Shown: positions 1-9,416, counted from the first letter of the stretch. The stretch is DNA of 64,000 nucleotides from Thiomicrorhabdus sp. (GCF_963662555.1 NZ_OY759719.1:2004985-2068984); one strand, 5' to 3'. The notes: generated from the letters alone by a model not told the origin. Translations and numbers: made by a program.

Positions 1-251
1 CCTGCATCATCAGCCACGCAAGAAGGTTAATTAAGGATGATTTAAATCATCTTAAAAGAGATTAATTTAGCAAAAGCTTCAAAAAGACTTTTAATTGTCT
101 CAGTAAGCCGTAAAATTACTTAATATATTGACTCGATATAATCACTTATTAAAATCACAATAAAAGTAAAAATCCGTATTCTCAAATAAAACAGGTTTAA
201 CTCACTCGTTTATTTAAACATTCAATACGTGAACCTTAAAAATCACCAACG

Positions 252-2345
252 ATGGAATTGATTTTGACTGATAGAAATCCCAAAATTTCTTATGCTAGCA
301 GCCATACTGAAGCAGTAATAAATACGGCACCTTTAACAAATAGTGCTCAAAAAATAGTCCTGTCACCTCAATACGTTTATCAAACTCTTTATGCCTTTTT
401 ATGGGTTGTAACAATAACCCTCTTTGCCATCCCGCTAAACGCTAATGCTCAACCCAATAAATCGTTATTAACACCACAACAACAAGATTTTTTAGATGCC
501 TATAAGGCGATTAAACGCAATGATCGTAAAGCGATTGCCAATTATAAAAAAAAGCTAAAAAATTATCCCTTAATTGTCTATATTAATTACCACGACTACC
601 GCTTACATTTAGCCACGACACCTAAAAAACAAATTAAAGCCTTTATTGCTAATAACAAAAATAATTATCTGGGAGATAGGCTCTATAGCAAATGGCTTAC
701 CTATTTAGCCAATAAAAAACACTGGACCACGTTTCTTCAAAACTATAAACCTCAAAAATCTTTAAGCCTACGTTGCTACCACATTCAAGCCCTTGCTAAT
801 CGCAAGCAAGTCTCTAAAGCATTAGAGTTAGCCAAGCCTATTTGGCAAGACCAGACCTATTTAAATAAGGCCTGCAAGCCACTAGACAAACTTATTCGTA
901 ATCACAAAAAACTGACCGGCACCATGTTATGGCATCGTATTGAACTCGCCATGAGTAAAAGAAAAATCAATCTTGCTAAAAAACTAAGCAAGGACTTATC
1001 TGCAAAAGATAGAGCTATGCTCGACTACTGGATACGAGTCTATAAAAAACCAGAATTAATTGCTAAACCTCTTCCAAAGAGTATCTCACCTACCGTTAAA
1101 AAAAGTATTTTTACGCAAGGTATTCGCTCTCTCGCATCCAAAAATCCTAACTTGGCCAACACCAGCTTAAATACCTTTTATGAACAGTACGGGCTAAATA
1201 AGGACCAATACGCCGTACTTAAACGCAAAATTGCCTTAAGAACCGCCTATAAATATGCTCCGCAAGCTGAGGAATACTTGGATGAAGTTAATGGAAGTTC
1301 TGCTAAAAACAAAGACACCCTACGTTGGCAAGCTCAAGTAGCATTAAAAAAATCAGATTGGGCAACTCTATTAGAAACCATTGAACTCATGCCAGCAGAA
1401 AACCAGAAAGATAAACAGTGGCTCTATTGGAAAGCACGAGCGTTAGAGGCATCTAAACAACATAAAGAGGCAAATGATATCTATAATCAACTTGCTAAAC
1501 AACGAAATTATTATGGGTTTTTAGCCGCTGATAAACTCAATAAACCTTATCGTTTTAACCCTAACCCAGTTAAAAAAAGAGACACTAAATATTTAATTAA
1601 AAAATACCCAGAGCTACAACGTATACAAGAGCTCATGGCGGTTGATTGGCCGTTAAGTGCTAAGCGTGAATGGTATCAACTGCTTAAACGTGTTGATAGT
1701 AATGAACTACAAGCCATTGCTGTTCTTGCCTATCAATGGGAACAATACTCACAATCTATTCGTAGCTTAGCTAAAGCAAAAAATTGGCATGATTTAGGTT
1801 TGCGTTTTCCAACCCCACACAAAGAACCGGTTATGCAAAATGCCAATAAAAACAATATTGATCCAGCTTGGATTTACGGAATTATGCGACGTGAGAGTGC
1901 TTTTTCTGAAGATATTCGTTCACCAGTAGGTGCGGTTGGTTTAATGCAGATAATGCCCAAAACAGCCAAATATATCGGTAAAAAGATTGGTGTAAAAAAG
2001 GTCTCTTATCAAGATTTATCAAAAGCAGAAAACAATATACAACTTGGCAGTGCTTATTTAAGTTATTTAAGTGATAAATACGCAGGCCAAAAAGTACTAG
2101 CAACTGCTTCATATAATGCAGGCCCCAACAGGGTTGATTCTTGGATTCCAAAAACAGGAATGCTTCCAGCAGATCAGTGGATTGATTCAATCCCTTTTTC
2201 AGAAACTCGTGCTTATGTAAAAGCCGTGTTGGAATACACGACCATATTTAAATCAATAATGAACAAAAAATACGACCGTCTAAAAGATGTGATGCCGCCA
2301 ATTGGACACAAGAATATTAAAAATACAGATCCCGCACACCCTTAA
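252..2345 (+). CDS. slt: Soluble lytic murein transglycosylase (Slt70 family)
   Basis: Cleaves the MurNAc-GlcNAc bond of peptidoglycan in the periplasm, forming 1,6-anhydro ends. The C-terminal goose-type lysozyme domain (about residues 530-660) carries the catalytic motif MRRESAFS, with the glutamate near residue 548, then GAVGLMQIMPKTA and the ATASYNAGPNRV signature. The region before it is a long alpha-helical superhelix, as in Slt70; 697 aa is slightly over the usual 620-660. A hydrophobic segment near residues 46-66 ending in NANAQ looks like a signal peptide, so the first 40 or so residues are unusual. No later methionine lies before that segment, so the real start may be a rarer codon downstream of 252. 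It is a single-gene unit; the nearest downstream genes are on the other strand. Confidence 0.9.
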   Translation: MELILTDRNPKISYASSHTEAVINTAPLTNSAQKIVLSPQYVYQTLYAFLWVVTITLFAIPLNANAQPNKSLLTPQQQDFLDAYKAIKRNDRKAIANYKKKLKNYPLIVYINYHDYRLHLATTPKKQIKAFIANNKNNYLGDRLYSKWLTYLANKKHWTTFLQNYKPQKSLSLRCYHIQALANRKQVSKALELAKPIWQDQTYLNKACKPLDKLIRNHKKLTGTMLWHRIELAMSKRKINLAKKLSKDLSAKDRAMLDYWIRVYKKPELIAKPLPKSISPTVKKSIFTQGIRSLASKNPNLANTSLNTFYEQYGLNKDQYAVLKRKIALRTAYKYAPQAEEYLDEVNGSSAKNKDTLRWQAQVALKKSDWATLLETIELMPAENQKDKQWLYWKARALEASKQHKEANDIYNQLAKQRNYYGFLAADKLNKPYRFNPNPVKKRDTKYLIKKYPELQRIQELMAVDWPLSAKREWYQLLKRVDSNELQAIAVLAYQWEQYSQSIRSLAKAKNWHDLGLRFPTPHKEPVMQNANKNNIDPAWIYGIMRRESAFSEDIRSPVGAVGLMQIMPKTAKYIGKKIGVKKVSYQDLSKAENNIQLGSAYLSYLSDKYAGQKVLATASYNAGPNRVDSWIPKTGMLPADQWIDSIPFSETRAYVKAVLEYTTIFKSIMNKKYDRLKDVMPPIGHKNIKNTDPAHP

Positions 2346-2437
2346 AATTCAACTATTAATAGAAGTTATTAAATAGCTTTTTAGCTCATTTACTTCAAAA
2401 TATGGCTTCTAATAGATAACAAGATACTTTTTTAGAC

Positions 2438-2525
2438 AAAAAAAACCCGAGTTGGACGACTCGGGTTTAAATACATTATCTCAATAGAAATAATCAGAGG
2501 AGGATACTCATGAAGAAACATGAAT
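2438..2525 (-). ncRNA. Candidate trans-acting small RNA with exposed anti-Shine-Dalgarno motif
   Basis: An orphan transcription unit lies between slt and cysS. A near-perfect promoter on the minus strand (2532-2560) would start RNA near 2525, and an intrinsic terminator (stem 2443-2468, then eight U) would end it near 2438, giving about 88 nt. Hand folding gives three hairpins. The first is UCAUG-loop-CAUGA at the 5' end. The second pairs AUUAUUUC with GAGAUAAU across a four-base loop. The third is the terminator, CCCGAGU/ACUCGGG. Between the first two lies an unpaired stretch containing UCCUCCUC, complementary to ribosome binding sites. That is the architecture of anti-SD small RNAs such as CyaR or the alphaproteobacterial CCUCC RNAs, but I recognise no family. 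A 29-codon reading frame overlaps it and has no ribosome binding site. Confidence 0.6.
2443..2468 (-). terminator. Intrinsic terminator of the small RNA
   Basis: A 10-bp stem built on CCCGAGT/ACTCGGG with a six-base loop is followed on the minus strand by a run of T (A-run 2438-2445 on the plus strand). The plus-strand side has only three T, so it works mainly on the minus strand. It lies about 230 bases beyond the cysS stop codon and might also catch cysS read-through. Confidence 0.8.
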
Positions 2526-2531
2526 GACTAA

Positions 2532-2560
2532 AGTATATTAGTATTCTCTTATCTTGTCAA
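2532..2560 (-). promoter_or_regulatory. Near-consensus sigma-70 promoter of the small RNA
   Basis: Read on the minus strand, TTGACA (2560-2555) and TATACT (2537-2532) are separated by exactly 17 bases, making this the best promoter match noticed in the window. The only thing downstream before the terminator at 2443-2468 is the candidate small RNA. Confidence 0.75.
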
Positions 2561-2697
2561 ATATAAATATACTTTTGGCTTAATAAGCAAAATCTATAAG
2601 CAATTTTAAGTAGCTGTTTTATATACACTTATTTTTACTAAGGAAATTATTTACCTCCTTAAATCTAGCATATCCCCTTAAAATACAAGGCTCACAA

Positions 2698-4074
2698 CTA
2701 ACCTCTTCGCCAAGTTGTTCCTTCTGCACTGTCTAACAATTCTATCTTCTGTTCAGCTAATAAATCTCTAATTTCATCTGAGCGAGCAAAGTTTTTTTCT
2801 GCTCTTGCATTTTTTCTTTCTTCAATAAGTTGAGCAATCATCTCATCAGTTAAATCTGAATCATTCGGTTGAGATTTAAAAAAGCTTTCTGCTGAATGTT
2901 CTAATAACCCAATTTGATTTGCTAACTTCACAAGTAAAGCGACCAGGCCTGGTAATTTAGTTTTATTAACTTCTTTGGCCAATTCAAATAACACCGCAAT
3001 GGCTTTAGGTGTATTAAAGTCGTCATTCATAACTGCCATAAATTCTGCTTCGTACTCGGTACCTTCAGTAGGTTGAGTAGCAGAAGCCAAATCTACGTTT
3101 TCGATAGCGGTATATAAACGCCCTACACTCGCTTTTGCACTATTTAAATTTTCTTCTGAATAATTTACAGGGCTACGGTAATGACTAGAAAGTAAGAAAT
3201 AACGAATCACCTCTGGGTGATACATCTTTAACACTTCACGAATCGTAAAAAAGTTATTTAACGACTTAGACATTTTCTCATCATCAATTCTTACAAAACC
3301 GCAATGCATCCAAGTATTGACATAATGTTCACCAGTAGCACATTCAGATTGAGCTATTTCATTTTCATGGTGTGGGAAAGATAAATCCATACCTCCACCA
3401 TGAATATCAAAATGATTACCTAGACATTTGGTGGACATGGCTGAACATTCAATATGCCAACCTGGACGTCCATTACCCCAATCTGAATTCCAACTAGGTT
3501 CATTCTCTTTAGAAGCTTTCCAAAGAACAAAATCTAATGGATCTTGTTTAACTTCATTAATATCAACACGAGCACCAGATTCTAAATCATCGGTGTTTTT
3601 ACCTGACAAACGGCCATAAGAATCAAACGCTTTAACTTTAAAATATACATCGCCATTCTCTGCTGGATACGCAAAACCTTTTTGAATCAATGTACCAATC
3701 ATCTGACGAATATCATCCATGTGCTCTGTGGCCTTAGGTTCCATATCTGGTCTTAAGACGTTCATAGCTGCTTCATCAGCGTGCATTTCAGCAATCATGC
3801 GTGTGGTAAGATCTTGAATAGATTCACCATTTTCTAAAGCACGTTTAATGATTTTGTCGTCAATATCTGTGATATTTCTTACATAATTTACGTCATAGCC
3901 TAAGGCTCTTAGATGACGAACTACCGTATCAAACACCACCATTACACGAGCATGGCCAATGTGACACAAATCATATACTGTTACACCACATACATACATC
4001 CCAACTTTACCTGGGTGAATTGGAGTAAAAAGTTCTTTTTTGCGGCTTTCAGTATTATAAATTTGTAGGCTCAT
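2698..4074 (-). CDS. cysS: Cysteine--tRNA ligase
   Basis: Charges tRNA-Cys with cysteine in the cytoplasm. A class I synthetase of normal length (458 aa). The signature CHIGHAR lies near residue 37 and the KMSKS loop ([12 protein letters not shown]) near residue 266. Zinc-binding cysteines and histidine are visible in [18 protein letters not shown] and [10 protein letters not shown]. The order cysS, ppiB, lpxH matches the classic gammaproteobacterial neighbourhood, with cysS divergent from the cyclophilins across a 292-base promoter region. A copy of the dispersed palindrome (2942-2953) encodes the PGL of KLPGLVAL near residue 376, in the C-terminal helical region. Confidence 0.97.
   Translation of the reverse strand: MSLQIYNTESRKKELFTPIHPGKVGMYVCGVTVYDLCHIGHARVMVVFDTVVRHLRALGYDVNYVRNITDIDDKIIKRALENGESIQDLTTRMIAEMHADEAAMNVLRPDMEPKATEHMDDIRQMIGTLIQKGFAYPAENGDVYFKVKAFDSYGRLSGKNTDDLESGARVDINEVKQDPLDFVLWKASKENEPSWNSDWGNGRPGWHIECSAMSTKCLGNHFDIHGGGMDLSFPHHENEIAQSECATGEHYVNTWMHCGFVRIDDEKMSKSLNNFFTIREVLKMYHPEVIRYFLLSSHYRSPVNYSEENLNSAKASVGRLYTAIENVDLASATQPTEGTEYEAEFMAVMNDDFNTPKAIAVLFELAKEVNKTKLPGLVALLVKLANQIGLLEHSAESFFKSQPNDSDLTDEMIAQLIEERKNARAEKNFARSDEIRDLLAEQKIELLDSAEGTTWRRG
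2942..2953. repeat. Dispersed palindrome copy 1 (inside cysS)
   Basis: Exact ACCAGGCCTGGT. Read as LPGLV in CysS. The dyad does not extend further. Confidence 0.9.
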
Positions 4075-4366
4075 AATATTCCTATCGTATGGTCAAAAGC
4101 GAAATAAGTTTATCTACTTATTTACTATAAAATTGTGATTTTTGTGTATTTGTATGTTTTGCAACACTACCCAGCCAAATTAAGATTAAACAGCCCTTAA
4201 AGAACCTTTAAGTGAATCTTGAAATAATGACCTTAAATAATGACATCATCATTAAAATTCAACGTTAAATAGGTAAAAACCGTTCTTAAGGACTTAAGTC
4301 TATTAAAACTAGGTGTTAGAATGCGGCTATTGTATCTTATATACGTCAATAATTTTGGAGTGAATC

Positions 4367-4978
4367 ATGACAAGAAGATTGTTTTTAACCTTAAAAGCGA
4401 GCCTGTTAACCTTATTTGTAAGCACGGCTGTTTTTGCTGAATCTACGGCACCACAAGCTAAAGCAACACCTCAAGAAAACCCTCAAGTATTAATTGAAAC
4501 GACATACGGTACGATTGTATTAGAACTTTATCCTGATAAAGCTCCAAAAACAGTTAAAAACTTTTTACAGTATGTAAATGAAGGTTTTTATGATGACACT
4601 ATTTTTCACCGTGTGATTCCAAACTTTATGGTTCAAGGAGGTGGTTTTACTGAAGACTTTACTAAAAAAATCACTCATGCTCCAATCCCTAATGAGGCCG
4701 ACAATGGTTTACGTAACCGTATTGGAACTGTGGCAATGGCTCGTACAAATGATCCAAATTCGGCTACAGCACAATTTTTTATTAACGTAGCACAAAACAC
4801 CTTTTTAGATTTTCGTGAAAAAACACCTCGTGCTTGGGGATATGCAGTATTTGGTAGAGTGATTAGTGGCATGAAAACCGTAAATCAAATTCGTAACGTT
4901 AAAACTGGCTTTAAAAATGGTATGAAAGATGTACCACTAAAAACGGTAAAAATCATCAAAGCCCGTCAAATCAAGTAG
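4367..4978 (+). CDS. Periplasmic peptidyl-prolyl cis-trans isomerase, cyclophilin type
   Basis: Catalyses proline isomerisation during folding of exported proteins. Residues 1-24 form a signal peptide (basic start, hydrophobic core, AVFAES cleavage region), followed by a short Ala/Gln/Pro-rich linker and a bacterial-type cyclophilin domain with [15 protein letters not shown] and the ATAQFFINV active-site strand. It corresponds to the PpiA role of E. coli. A ribosome binding site, TTGGAG, precedes the ATG. A cytoplasmic paralogue starts 41 bases downstream, so the pair is probably co-transcribed and may come from tandem duplication. Confidence 0.92.
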   Translation: MTRRLFLTLKASLLTLFVSTAVFAESTAPQAKATPQENPQVLIETTYGTIVLELYPDKAPKTVKNFLQYVNEGFYDDTIFHRVIPNFMVQGGGFTEDFTKKITHAPIPNEADNGLRNRIGTVAMARTNDPNSATAQFFINVAQNTFLDFREKTPRAWGYAVFGRVISGMKTVNQIRNVKTGFKNGMKDVPLKTVKIIKARQIK

Positions 4979-5019
4979 AATACGCAGCCAATAAATTAAA
5001 GAATAAAAAAGGATAAAGC

Positions 5020-5523
5020 ATGTCAAAAGTAATTATTGAAACCACTATGGGAAACATCACCGTTGAACTAGACAGTGAAAAGGCTCCTGTTGGAGTAGAA
5101 AACTTCATTCACTATGTGATGGATGGTTTTTATAAAGGCACAATCTTTCACCGCATCATTCCAAACTTTATGGTGCAAGGCGGTGGCATGATTGAAGGCA
5201 TGCAGGAGAAAGACTCAGATGCACCTATTGAGAACGAAGCTGATAACGGACTAAAAAATGAACGCGGAACATTAGCTTATGCTCGTACTATGGATCCACA
5301 TTCAGCAACTACTCAGTTTTTTATTAACCTAAAAGACAATAGCTTTTTAGACCACACAAGTAAAGATACTCAAGGCTGGGGTTATGCCGTGTTTGGTAAA
5401 GTTATTGAGGGAATGGATGTGGTTGATGCAATGGCTGGCGTAGAAACTACTTCTCGACGCGGACATCAAGATGTACCTGTAGAGGACATCACCATCACCA
5501 AAACAACTTTGATTGAAGATTAA
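5020..5523 (+). CDS. ppiB: Cytoplasmic peptidyl-prolyl cis-trans isomerase B
   Basis: A single-domain cyclophilin (167 aa) without a signal peptide. It has [15 protein letters not shown] and [13 protein letters not shown] around the catalytic arginine/phenylalanine/glutamine pocket. It lies 41 bases after the periplasmic paralogue and before lpxH, the same order as ppiB-lpxH in E. coli. AGGAT lies about 8 bases before the ATG. Confidence 0.95.
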   Translation: MSKVIIETTMGNITVELDSEKAPVGVENFIHYVMDGFYKGTIFHRIIPNFMVQGGGMIEGMQEKDSDAPIENEADNGLKNERGTLAYARTMDPHSATTQFFINLKDNSFLDHTSKDTQGWGYAVFGKVIEGMDVVDAMAGVETTSRRGHQDVPVEDITITKTTLIED

Positions 5524-5623
5524 TTATATCTCTAGTTCAGCTTTTCAAAACTATGCTGTAAACGTTTAGTTTTGCATTGAGTGTTGTATTTAGTGTTTTC
5601 TAAATATTGACTACAACCTTTAT

Positions 5624-5686
5624 AAACCAGGTCTTTTGCTCTTTTATATACATTTTTAGAGCATTTCTACAGGCCTGGTTTTTTTC
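5624..5686 (+). terminator. Two-part terminator-like hairpin after ppiB
   Basis: The outer stem pairs AAACCAGG (5624-5631) with CCTGGTTT (5674-5681) and runs straight into seven T. An inner stem, TGCTCT/AGAGCA (5637-5642 with 5658-5663), sits in the loop. The right arm contains a partial copy of the dispersed palindrome (CAGGCCTGGT), suggesting the element has been adopted as half of a terminator. Confidence 0.55.
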
Positions 5687-5751
5687 ATTTATGAATTTAC
5701 CCCTTAGCTTTCTTTATTGGTAAAATTGGGCTAACTACAAAGAAGAAATAG

Positions 5752-6513
5752 ATGAAACAAACACACCCTTCCCCAAATTTACCCTACACTCTTGTTGTTG
5801 CAGATATACATCTTCAACCAATGCATAAACACCCCATCAATAAGACCTTTATGGACTTTTTAAAACAGGAAGCTCCATCAGCAGAAGCGCTATATATCTT
5901 AGGCGACTTATTTGAAATGTGGGTAGGTGATGACGTAGGTTTAGAGATGTATGCCGAAATTATTACTGAATTCAAAAAACTGACTGATGCAGGTCTGCCA
6001 ATTTATTTACAGTATGGCAATCGTGATTTTTTAATGAGAAAAGCCTTTTGCCAGGCCACCGGCATTACGATTATTGAAGATATTGCATTAATCACATTAT
6101 ATAACGAGCCTTATCTGTTTTTACATGGTGATACATTATGCACCGATGACATCGGCTACCAGCGTATGCGTAAGGTTTTAAGAAACCGTTTTATTCAATG
6201 GGCTCTGTTAAGTTTATGCCGTAAACGCCGACTTTATATTGGAAATAAGTTACGTAAAAGTTCCAGTGACTTTACTGAAAAAAAGCCAAATCAAATAATG
6301 GATGTTAACCAACAAAGCTTATGTGAAGTGTTTAAAAAATTTCCACAAGTCACTCATATGATCCATGGACATACACACCGACCAGATCATCATATTATTG
6401 AAGCCGAGCACAAAACCTTACATCGCTGGGTTTTAGGTGATTGGCGCCCTGTAGCACAAATCATAAAAATCGATGCAAATGGCCCACAACTTATCGATTT
6501 TCCAGCAAAGTAA
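5752..6513 (+). CDS. lpxH: UDP-2,3-diacylglucosamine pyrophosphatase
   Basis: Hydrolyses UDP-2,3-diacylglucosamine to lipid X and UMP in lipid A synthesis at the inner membrane face. It has the calcineurin-like metallophosphoesterase metal ligands in order: ADIHLQP, LGDLFEMWVGDD, YGNRDFLM, LHGDTLCTDD and the terminal HGHTHRPDHH. At 253 aa it is close to the 240 aa of E. coli LpxH. It lies 228 bases after ppiB, with a terminator-like structure between, so it may have its own promoter. Confidence 0.95.
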   Translation: MKQTHPSPNLPYTLVVADIHLQPMHKHPINKTFMDFLKQEAPSAEALYILGDLFEMWVGDDVGLEMYAEIITEFKKLTDAGLPIYLQYGNRDFLMRKAFCQATGITIIEDIALITLYNEPYLFLHGDTLCTDDIGYQRMRKVLRNRFIQWALLSLCRKRRLYIGNKLRKSSSDFTEKKPNQIMDVNQQSLCEVFKKFPQVTHMIHGHTHRPDHHIIEAEHKTLHRWVLGDWRPVAQIIKIDANGPQLIDFPAK

Positions 6514-6544
6514 ACCGATCTTTAATTAAAAACCCCCTACATTA

Positions 6545-6566
6545 AAAAACCGCATAAATGCGGTTC
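6545..6566 (-). terminator. Terminator of the gene at 6597-6941
   Basis: An ACCGCAT/ATGCGGT hairpin followed on the minus strand by six T (A-run 6544-6549). The opposite side has only a weak T tract, so the minus-strand gene is the likely client, though it also lies just after lpxH. Confidence 0.7.
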
Positions 6567-6596
6567 TAAAATCCTGACGTATTAGTGACTGAGAAG

Positions 6597-6941
6597 TTAA
6601 GAATCGAATTTTAAAAATTTAAACTCTAGTTCACCATTTGGGCTTAGAGTAAACCTTACTTTCTCTTTAACTCTTCCGGCCTCTTGAGTGCCAGAACAAG
6701 TCCAAGCAATGGCCCAATCATAACTATAATCACAACGGTATAGATTGTCTTTAATATGAATTACAGCATCAACACGCATATTACCCGTGTAATTTGCTGC
6801 TTGGCTAATATGACTCATATCCTGCACAAAGTCATCGCTGTAATTTTCAATACATTGATTAAGTGAGTCTTTTATTTTTAGAGTATTCTCTTCATTTTGT
6901 AAACTTACCAGGCCTGCTAAATCTGCAATGATAATTTTCAA
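6597..6941 (-). CDS. Conserved-looking hypothetical protein, 114 aa
   Basis: I do not recognise a family. The protein starts MKIIIADLAG, has no signal peptide or membrane segment, and mixes charged residues with aromatic clusters (YRCDYSYDWAIAWTC near residues 68-82). Two cysteines sit in that cluster. The ending, with LSPNGELEFKFLKF, suggests beta strands. It is a single-gene unit between convergent lpxH and the symporter gene, with its own terminator. The degenerate palindrome at 6907-6916 encodes part of LAGLV at residues 8-12. Confidence 0.65.
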   Translation of the reverse strand: MKIIIADLAGLVSLQNEENTLKIKDSLNQCIENYSDDFVQDMSHISQAANYTGNMRVDAVIHIKDNLYRCDYSYDWAIAWTCSGTQEAGRVKEKVRFTLSPNGELEFKFLKFDS

Positions 6942-7043
6942 TGGGTTATCCTTTTACATTCTCAATTTTAATCACTTTATGTGGCCTGTATAGCAAACCT
7001 TTTTAGCTTTTTAAAGTTATGACAAAACCTAAAAACTACAACA

Positions 7044-8306
7044 CTAAAATTCTTTAGAAACCAGAATATTTTTCTCACCTTCTGATTTAGCAATAACGAC
7101 AGCACCTACTGAATCACTAAAGATATTCACCGCTGTTCGCATCATATCTAATAATCGATCGACTACTAATAATAAGCCAATTGCTTCTGCAGGAAGCCCT
7201 ACTGCTACTAAAATAATACTGATTGCCACCAAACTTGCTGATGGAATGCCTGCTACACCAATTGAGGTCGTCAAGGCAACAAATACAATTAACAATTGAG
7301 TGGCAAAGTCTAGTTGTACACCAAAAAGCTGAGCAATAAAAATAGCAGCTACACATTCATAAAGAGCGGTACCATCCATATTAACAGTAGCCCCTAATGG
7401 CAATACAAAACTTGTTACACGGTTAGACACCCCTGCTCTGTGCTCAACGGCATTTAATGAAACAGGTAGCGTAGAAGACGATGAGCTAGTTGAAAATGCG
7501 GTTAACAATGCAGGTGCCATTGCTTGATAGTGTAACCATGGGTTTTTAATACCGCCAAACACTCTCAGAATAATCGGCATAACCACAAAGAAATGAATTG
7601 ACAGTGCCGCCACTACTGTCATAAAAAATAGAGCAAGATTACCAAATTGATCAAACCCTGTTTTAGCAACCGAAGCGGCTACTAGGCCAAAAACACCTAG
7701 GGGAGCAAACTTCATGACTAAACCTGTAATTAACATCATGACATCAAAAATTCCCTGCCAAAAGTTATTCATAGTATTAGCTACTTCACCTTTAAGCTGC
7801 GTCATAAAAAAGCCAAACAACAAGCTAAAAAATATCAAACCTAGCATCTGACCTTGTGAAGCCGCGTTCACAATATTAGTAGGTATCATTCTTAAAAAAA
7901 CCTCAACCACATCACCAGCTGATTTACCTTGAACCGCTTGAGTAATATGCTCATTAGCTTCAATTTGAGGTGGAGGGTTTCCTGTTACACCTGGTTGAAT
8001 AATATTGACTAAGACCAGGCCTATTAAAATAGCTATAAAACTGGTGGCAACGTAATAACCTAGTGTTTTCATACCTAAGCGGCCAAAACCACCTTGGCTA
8101 CCAACACTCGAAATACCTGTAATAATGGCTGACACAACTAATGGCACAACAATCATCTTTAAAGCATTCAAAAATAAAGTGCCTATAAAGGTATAAATTG
8201 CCAACCAATGAATGCCTAAAATAGTGCCTTCTGTACCCGTATATGCCCCCATTGAAGCGGCTAAAACTAATGCAATTAAAATCTGCCAATGCAATGCAAG
8301 TTTCAT
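7044..8306 (-). CDS. Dicarboxylate/amino acid:cation symporter (DAACS family)
   Basis: Inner-membrane secondary transporter that takes up C4-dicarboxylates or acidic amino acids with Na+ or H+. Family signatures are complete: the serine-rich re-entrant hairpin FSTSSSSSTLPV, the cation-binding NMDGTALYE, the second hairpin GIPSASLVA, and the substrate-binding helix DRLLDMMRTAVN. At 420 aa with about eight membrane segments it matches GltP/DctA-like proteins. Substrate cannot be assigned from sequence alone. Organic acid uptake would be a heterotrophic supplement in a presumed autotroph. Confidence 0.9.
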   Translation of the reverse strand: MKLALHWQILIALVLAASMGAYTGTEGTILGIHWLAIYTFIGTLFLNALKMIVVPLVVSAIITGISSVGSQGGFGRLGMKTLGYYVATSFIAILIGLVLVNIIQPGVTGNPPPQIEANEHITQAVQGKSAGDVVEVFLRMIPTNIVNAASQGQMLGLIFFSLLFGFFMTQLKGEVANTMNNFWQGIFDVMMLITGLVMKFAPLGVFGLVAASVAKTGFDQFGNLALFFMTVVAALSIHFFVVMPIILRVFGGIKNPWLHYQAMAPALLTAFSTSSSSSTLPVSLNAVEHRAGVSNRVTSFVLPLGATVNMDGTALYECVAAIFIAQLFGVQLDFATQLLIVFVALTTSIGVAGIPSASLVAISIILVAVGLPAEAIGLLLVVDRLLDMMRTAVNIFSDSVGAVVIAKSEGEKNILVSKEF

Positions 8307-8345
8307 ATTAAATCCTTAAAGACTTTTTAGGTTTATCAATACAAA

Positions 8346-8381
8346 AAAAGCACTTAAAACTGAAGTGCTTTAAGTGCTTTT
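8346..8381 (-). terminator. Bidirectional-looking hairpin between rhodanese and symporter genes
   Basis: AAAAGCACTT (8346-8355) pairs with AAGTGCTTTT (8372-8381). T-rich on both sides. It lies directly after the rhodanese stop and 40 bases before the symporter start, so it probably ends the rhodanese transcript. Confidence 0.65.
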
Positions 8382-8408
8382 ATTTTTAAATAGATTAGCT
8401 GTTGTATG

Positions 8409-8705
8409 CTATAGATCTGGACATTGATGCCAAGACATAAATGAACCGAGGTTATAGACCTCGGAAAAATTTTGCGACAACAAAATTTGCATTGCCATAT
8501 GTGAACGTTGCCCTGAACGACAGAATACAATTACTGGTAAATCCGCATCTAACATGCTCTCTCCAACACGGTCAATATCTTGAAGCGGGATATTGATCGC
8601 GCCAGGTAGTTTACTCATAGCAAACTCTTCAGGAGTTCTTACATCAACCAACTGTGCATTTTTTTCTTTTACTAAACGTTTTGCATCATCGCATGGAATA
8701 AACAT
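8409..8705 (-). CDS. Single-domain rhodanese-like sulfurtransferase
   Basis: A 98-aa rhodanese domain with the active-site loop CRSGQRS, whose cysteine would carry a persulfide. It also has the usual DVRTPEEFAMSKLPGAINIP strand-helix before it. The ATG at 8705 is preferred over a GTG six codons earlier because GGAG lies 11 bases before it. The role could be sulfur transfer or cyanide detoxification; in a sulfur oxidiser it may handle sulfane sulfur, but nothing nearby shows this. Confidence 0.88.
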   Translation of the reverse strand: MFIPCDDAKRLVKEKNAQLVDVRTPEEFAMSKLPGAINIPLQDIDRVGESMLDADLPVIVFCRSGQRSHMAMQILLSQNFSEVYNLGSFMSWHQCPDL

Positions 8706-8864
8706 TTTTATTCTAACTCCCACTTATACTGTAATTTTGGTGCGTAATATACCTTAAAAAGGTATTTTTTTATATACACAACAGTTTTAAAGTTATTAAT
8801 GATAGACAAAGTAAAACTTATAATCAATTATAAAGTTGGTTCACCATAAATAACTTTATATAAC

Positions 8865-9368
8865 TTAACGGCTCGCCATTAATAAAAAAACAGCCCAAAT
8901 TAGGATAATAGAATAAATCGCGGCCAATACATCATCAAGCATAATACCAAACCCGCCTGAAACTTTTTCATCAACCGTTTTGATTGGCCAAGGCTTAAAG
9001 ATATCAAATACTCTAAAAACAACAAATGCTAGTACCCAATACTGCCAGTTTTGTAACGGAAGCATAATCAATACTAACCAAATACCTACAAACTCATCCC
9101 AAACAATGCCACCGTGATCATGCACTTGCATATATTCTGATGATTTACCGCAAATATAGCTCCCAGCAAATAAGCCTATCGTTAATAAAATCCATGCTGC
9201 AATTTCTGACCATAACAAAACAGGGAGAAACAAAAGTAAGCCTAAAAGAGTTCCCGCAGTACCTGGTCCTTTTGGAGATAAACCTGAGCCAAAACCAAAA
9301 CCAAGCATTAATAATGGATGTTGTCTTAACTCAGAGAAACTAGGAATACGTGGGGATTTATTAGACAT
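8865..9368 (-). CDS. pgpA: Phosphatidylglycerophosphatase A
   Basis: Dephosphorylates phosphatidylglycerol phosphate to phosphatidylglycerol at the inner membrane. PgpA hallmarks are GFGSGLSPKGPGTAGTL near the N-terminus, WDEFVGIWL, and FRVFDIFKPWPI, with three to four membrane helices and a normal length of 167 aa. In many gammaproteobacteria pgpA follows nusB-thiL; here it is far from that cluster (36-37 kb), so the neighbourhood has broken up. Confidence 0.95.
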   Translation of the reverse strand: MSNKSPRIPSFSELRQHPLLMLGFGFGSGLSPKGPGTAGTLLGLLLFLPVLLWSEIAAWILLTIGLFAGSYICGKSSEYMQVHDHGGIVWDEFVGIWLVLIMLPLQNWQYWVLAFVVFRVFDIFKPWPIKTVDEKVSGGFGIMLDDVLAAIYSIILIWAVFLLMASR

Positions 9369-9416
9369 AACTTTCGCACTTATTGAACATAGAATAAAAT
9401 TACAAACTCAGAAACA

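Noticed and set aside
1-30. A short frame ending in TAA at 28-30 that could be the 3' end of an upstream gene
   Set aside because: Nine codons are too few to judge, and the other frames also end in stops nearby. The 1-251 region is otherwise AT-rich with no recognised feature.
1882-2190. A 102-codon frame antisense to the Slt catalytic domain
   Set aside because: It is opposite highly conserved codons, and its translation has no protein-like pattern.
2438-2525. A 29-codon reading frame (starting MFLHEYPPLI) inside the small RNA
   Set aside because: It has no ribosome binding site, runs through the terminator stem, and the stretch folds as a structured RNA.
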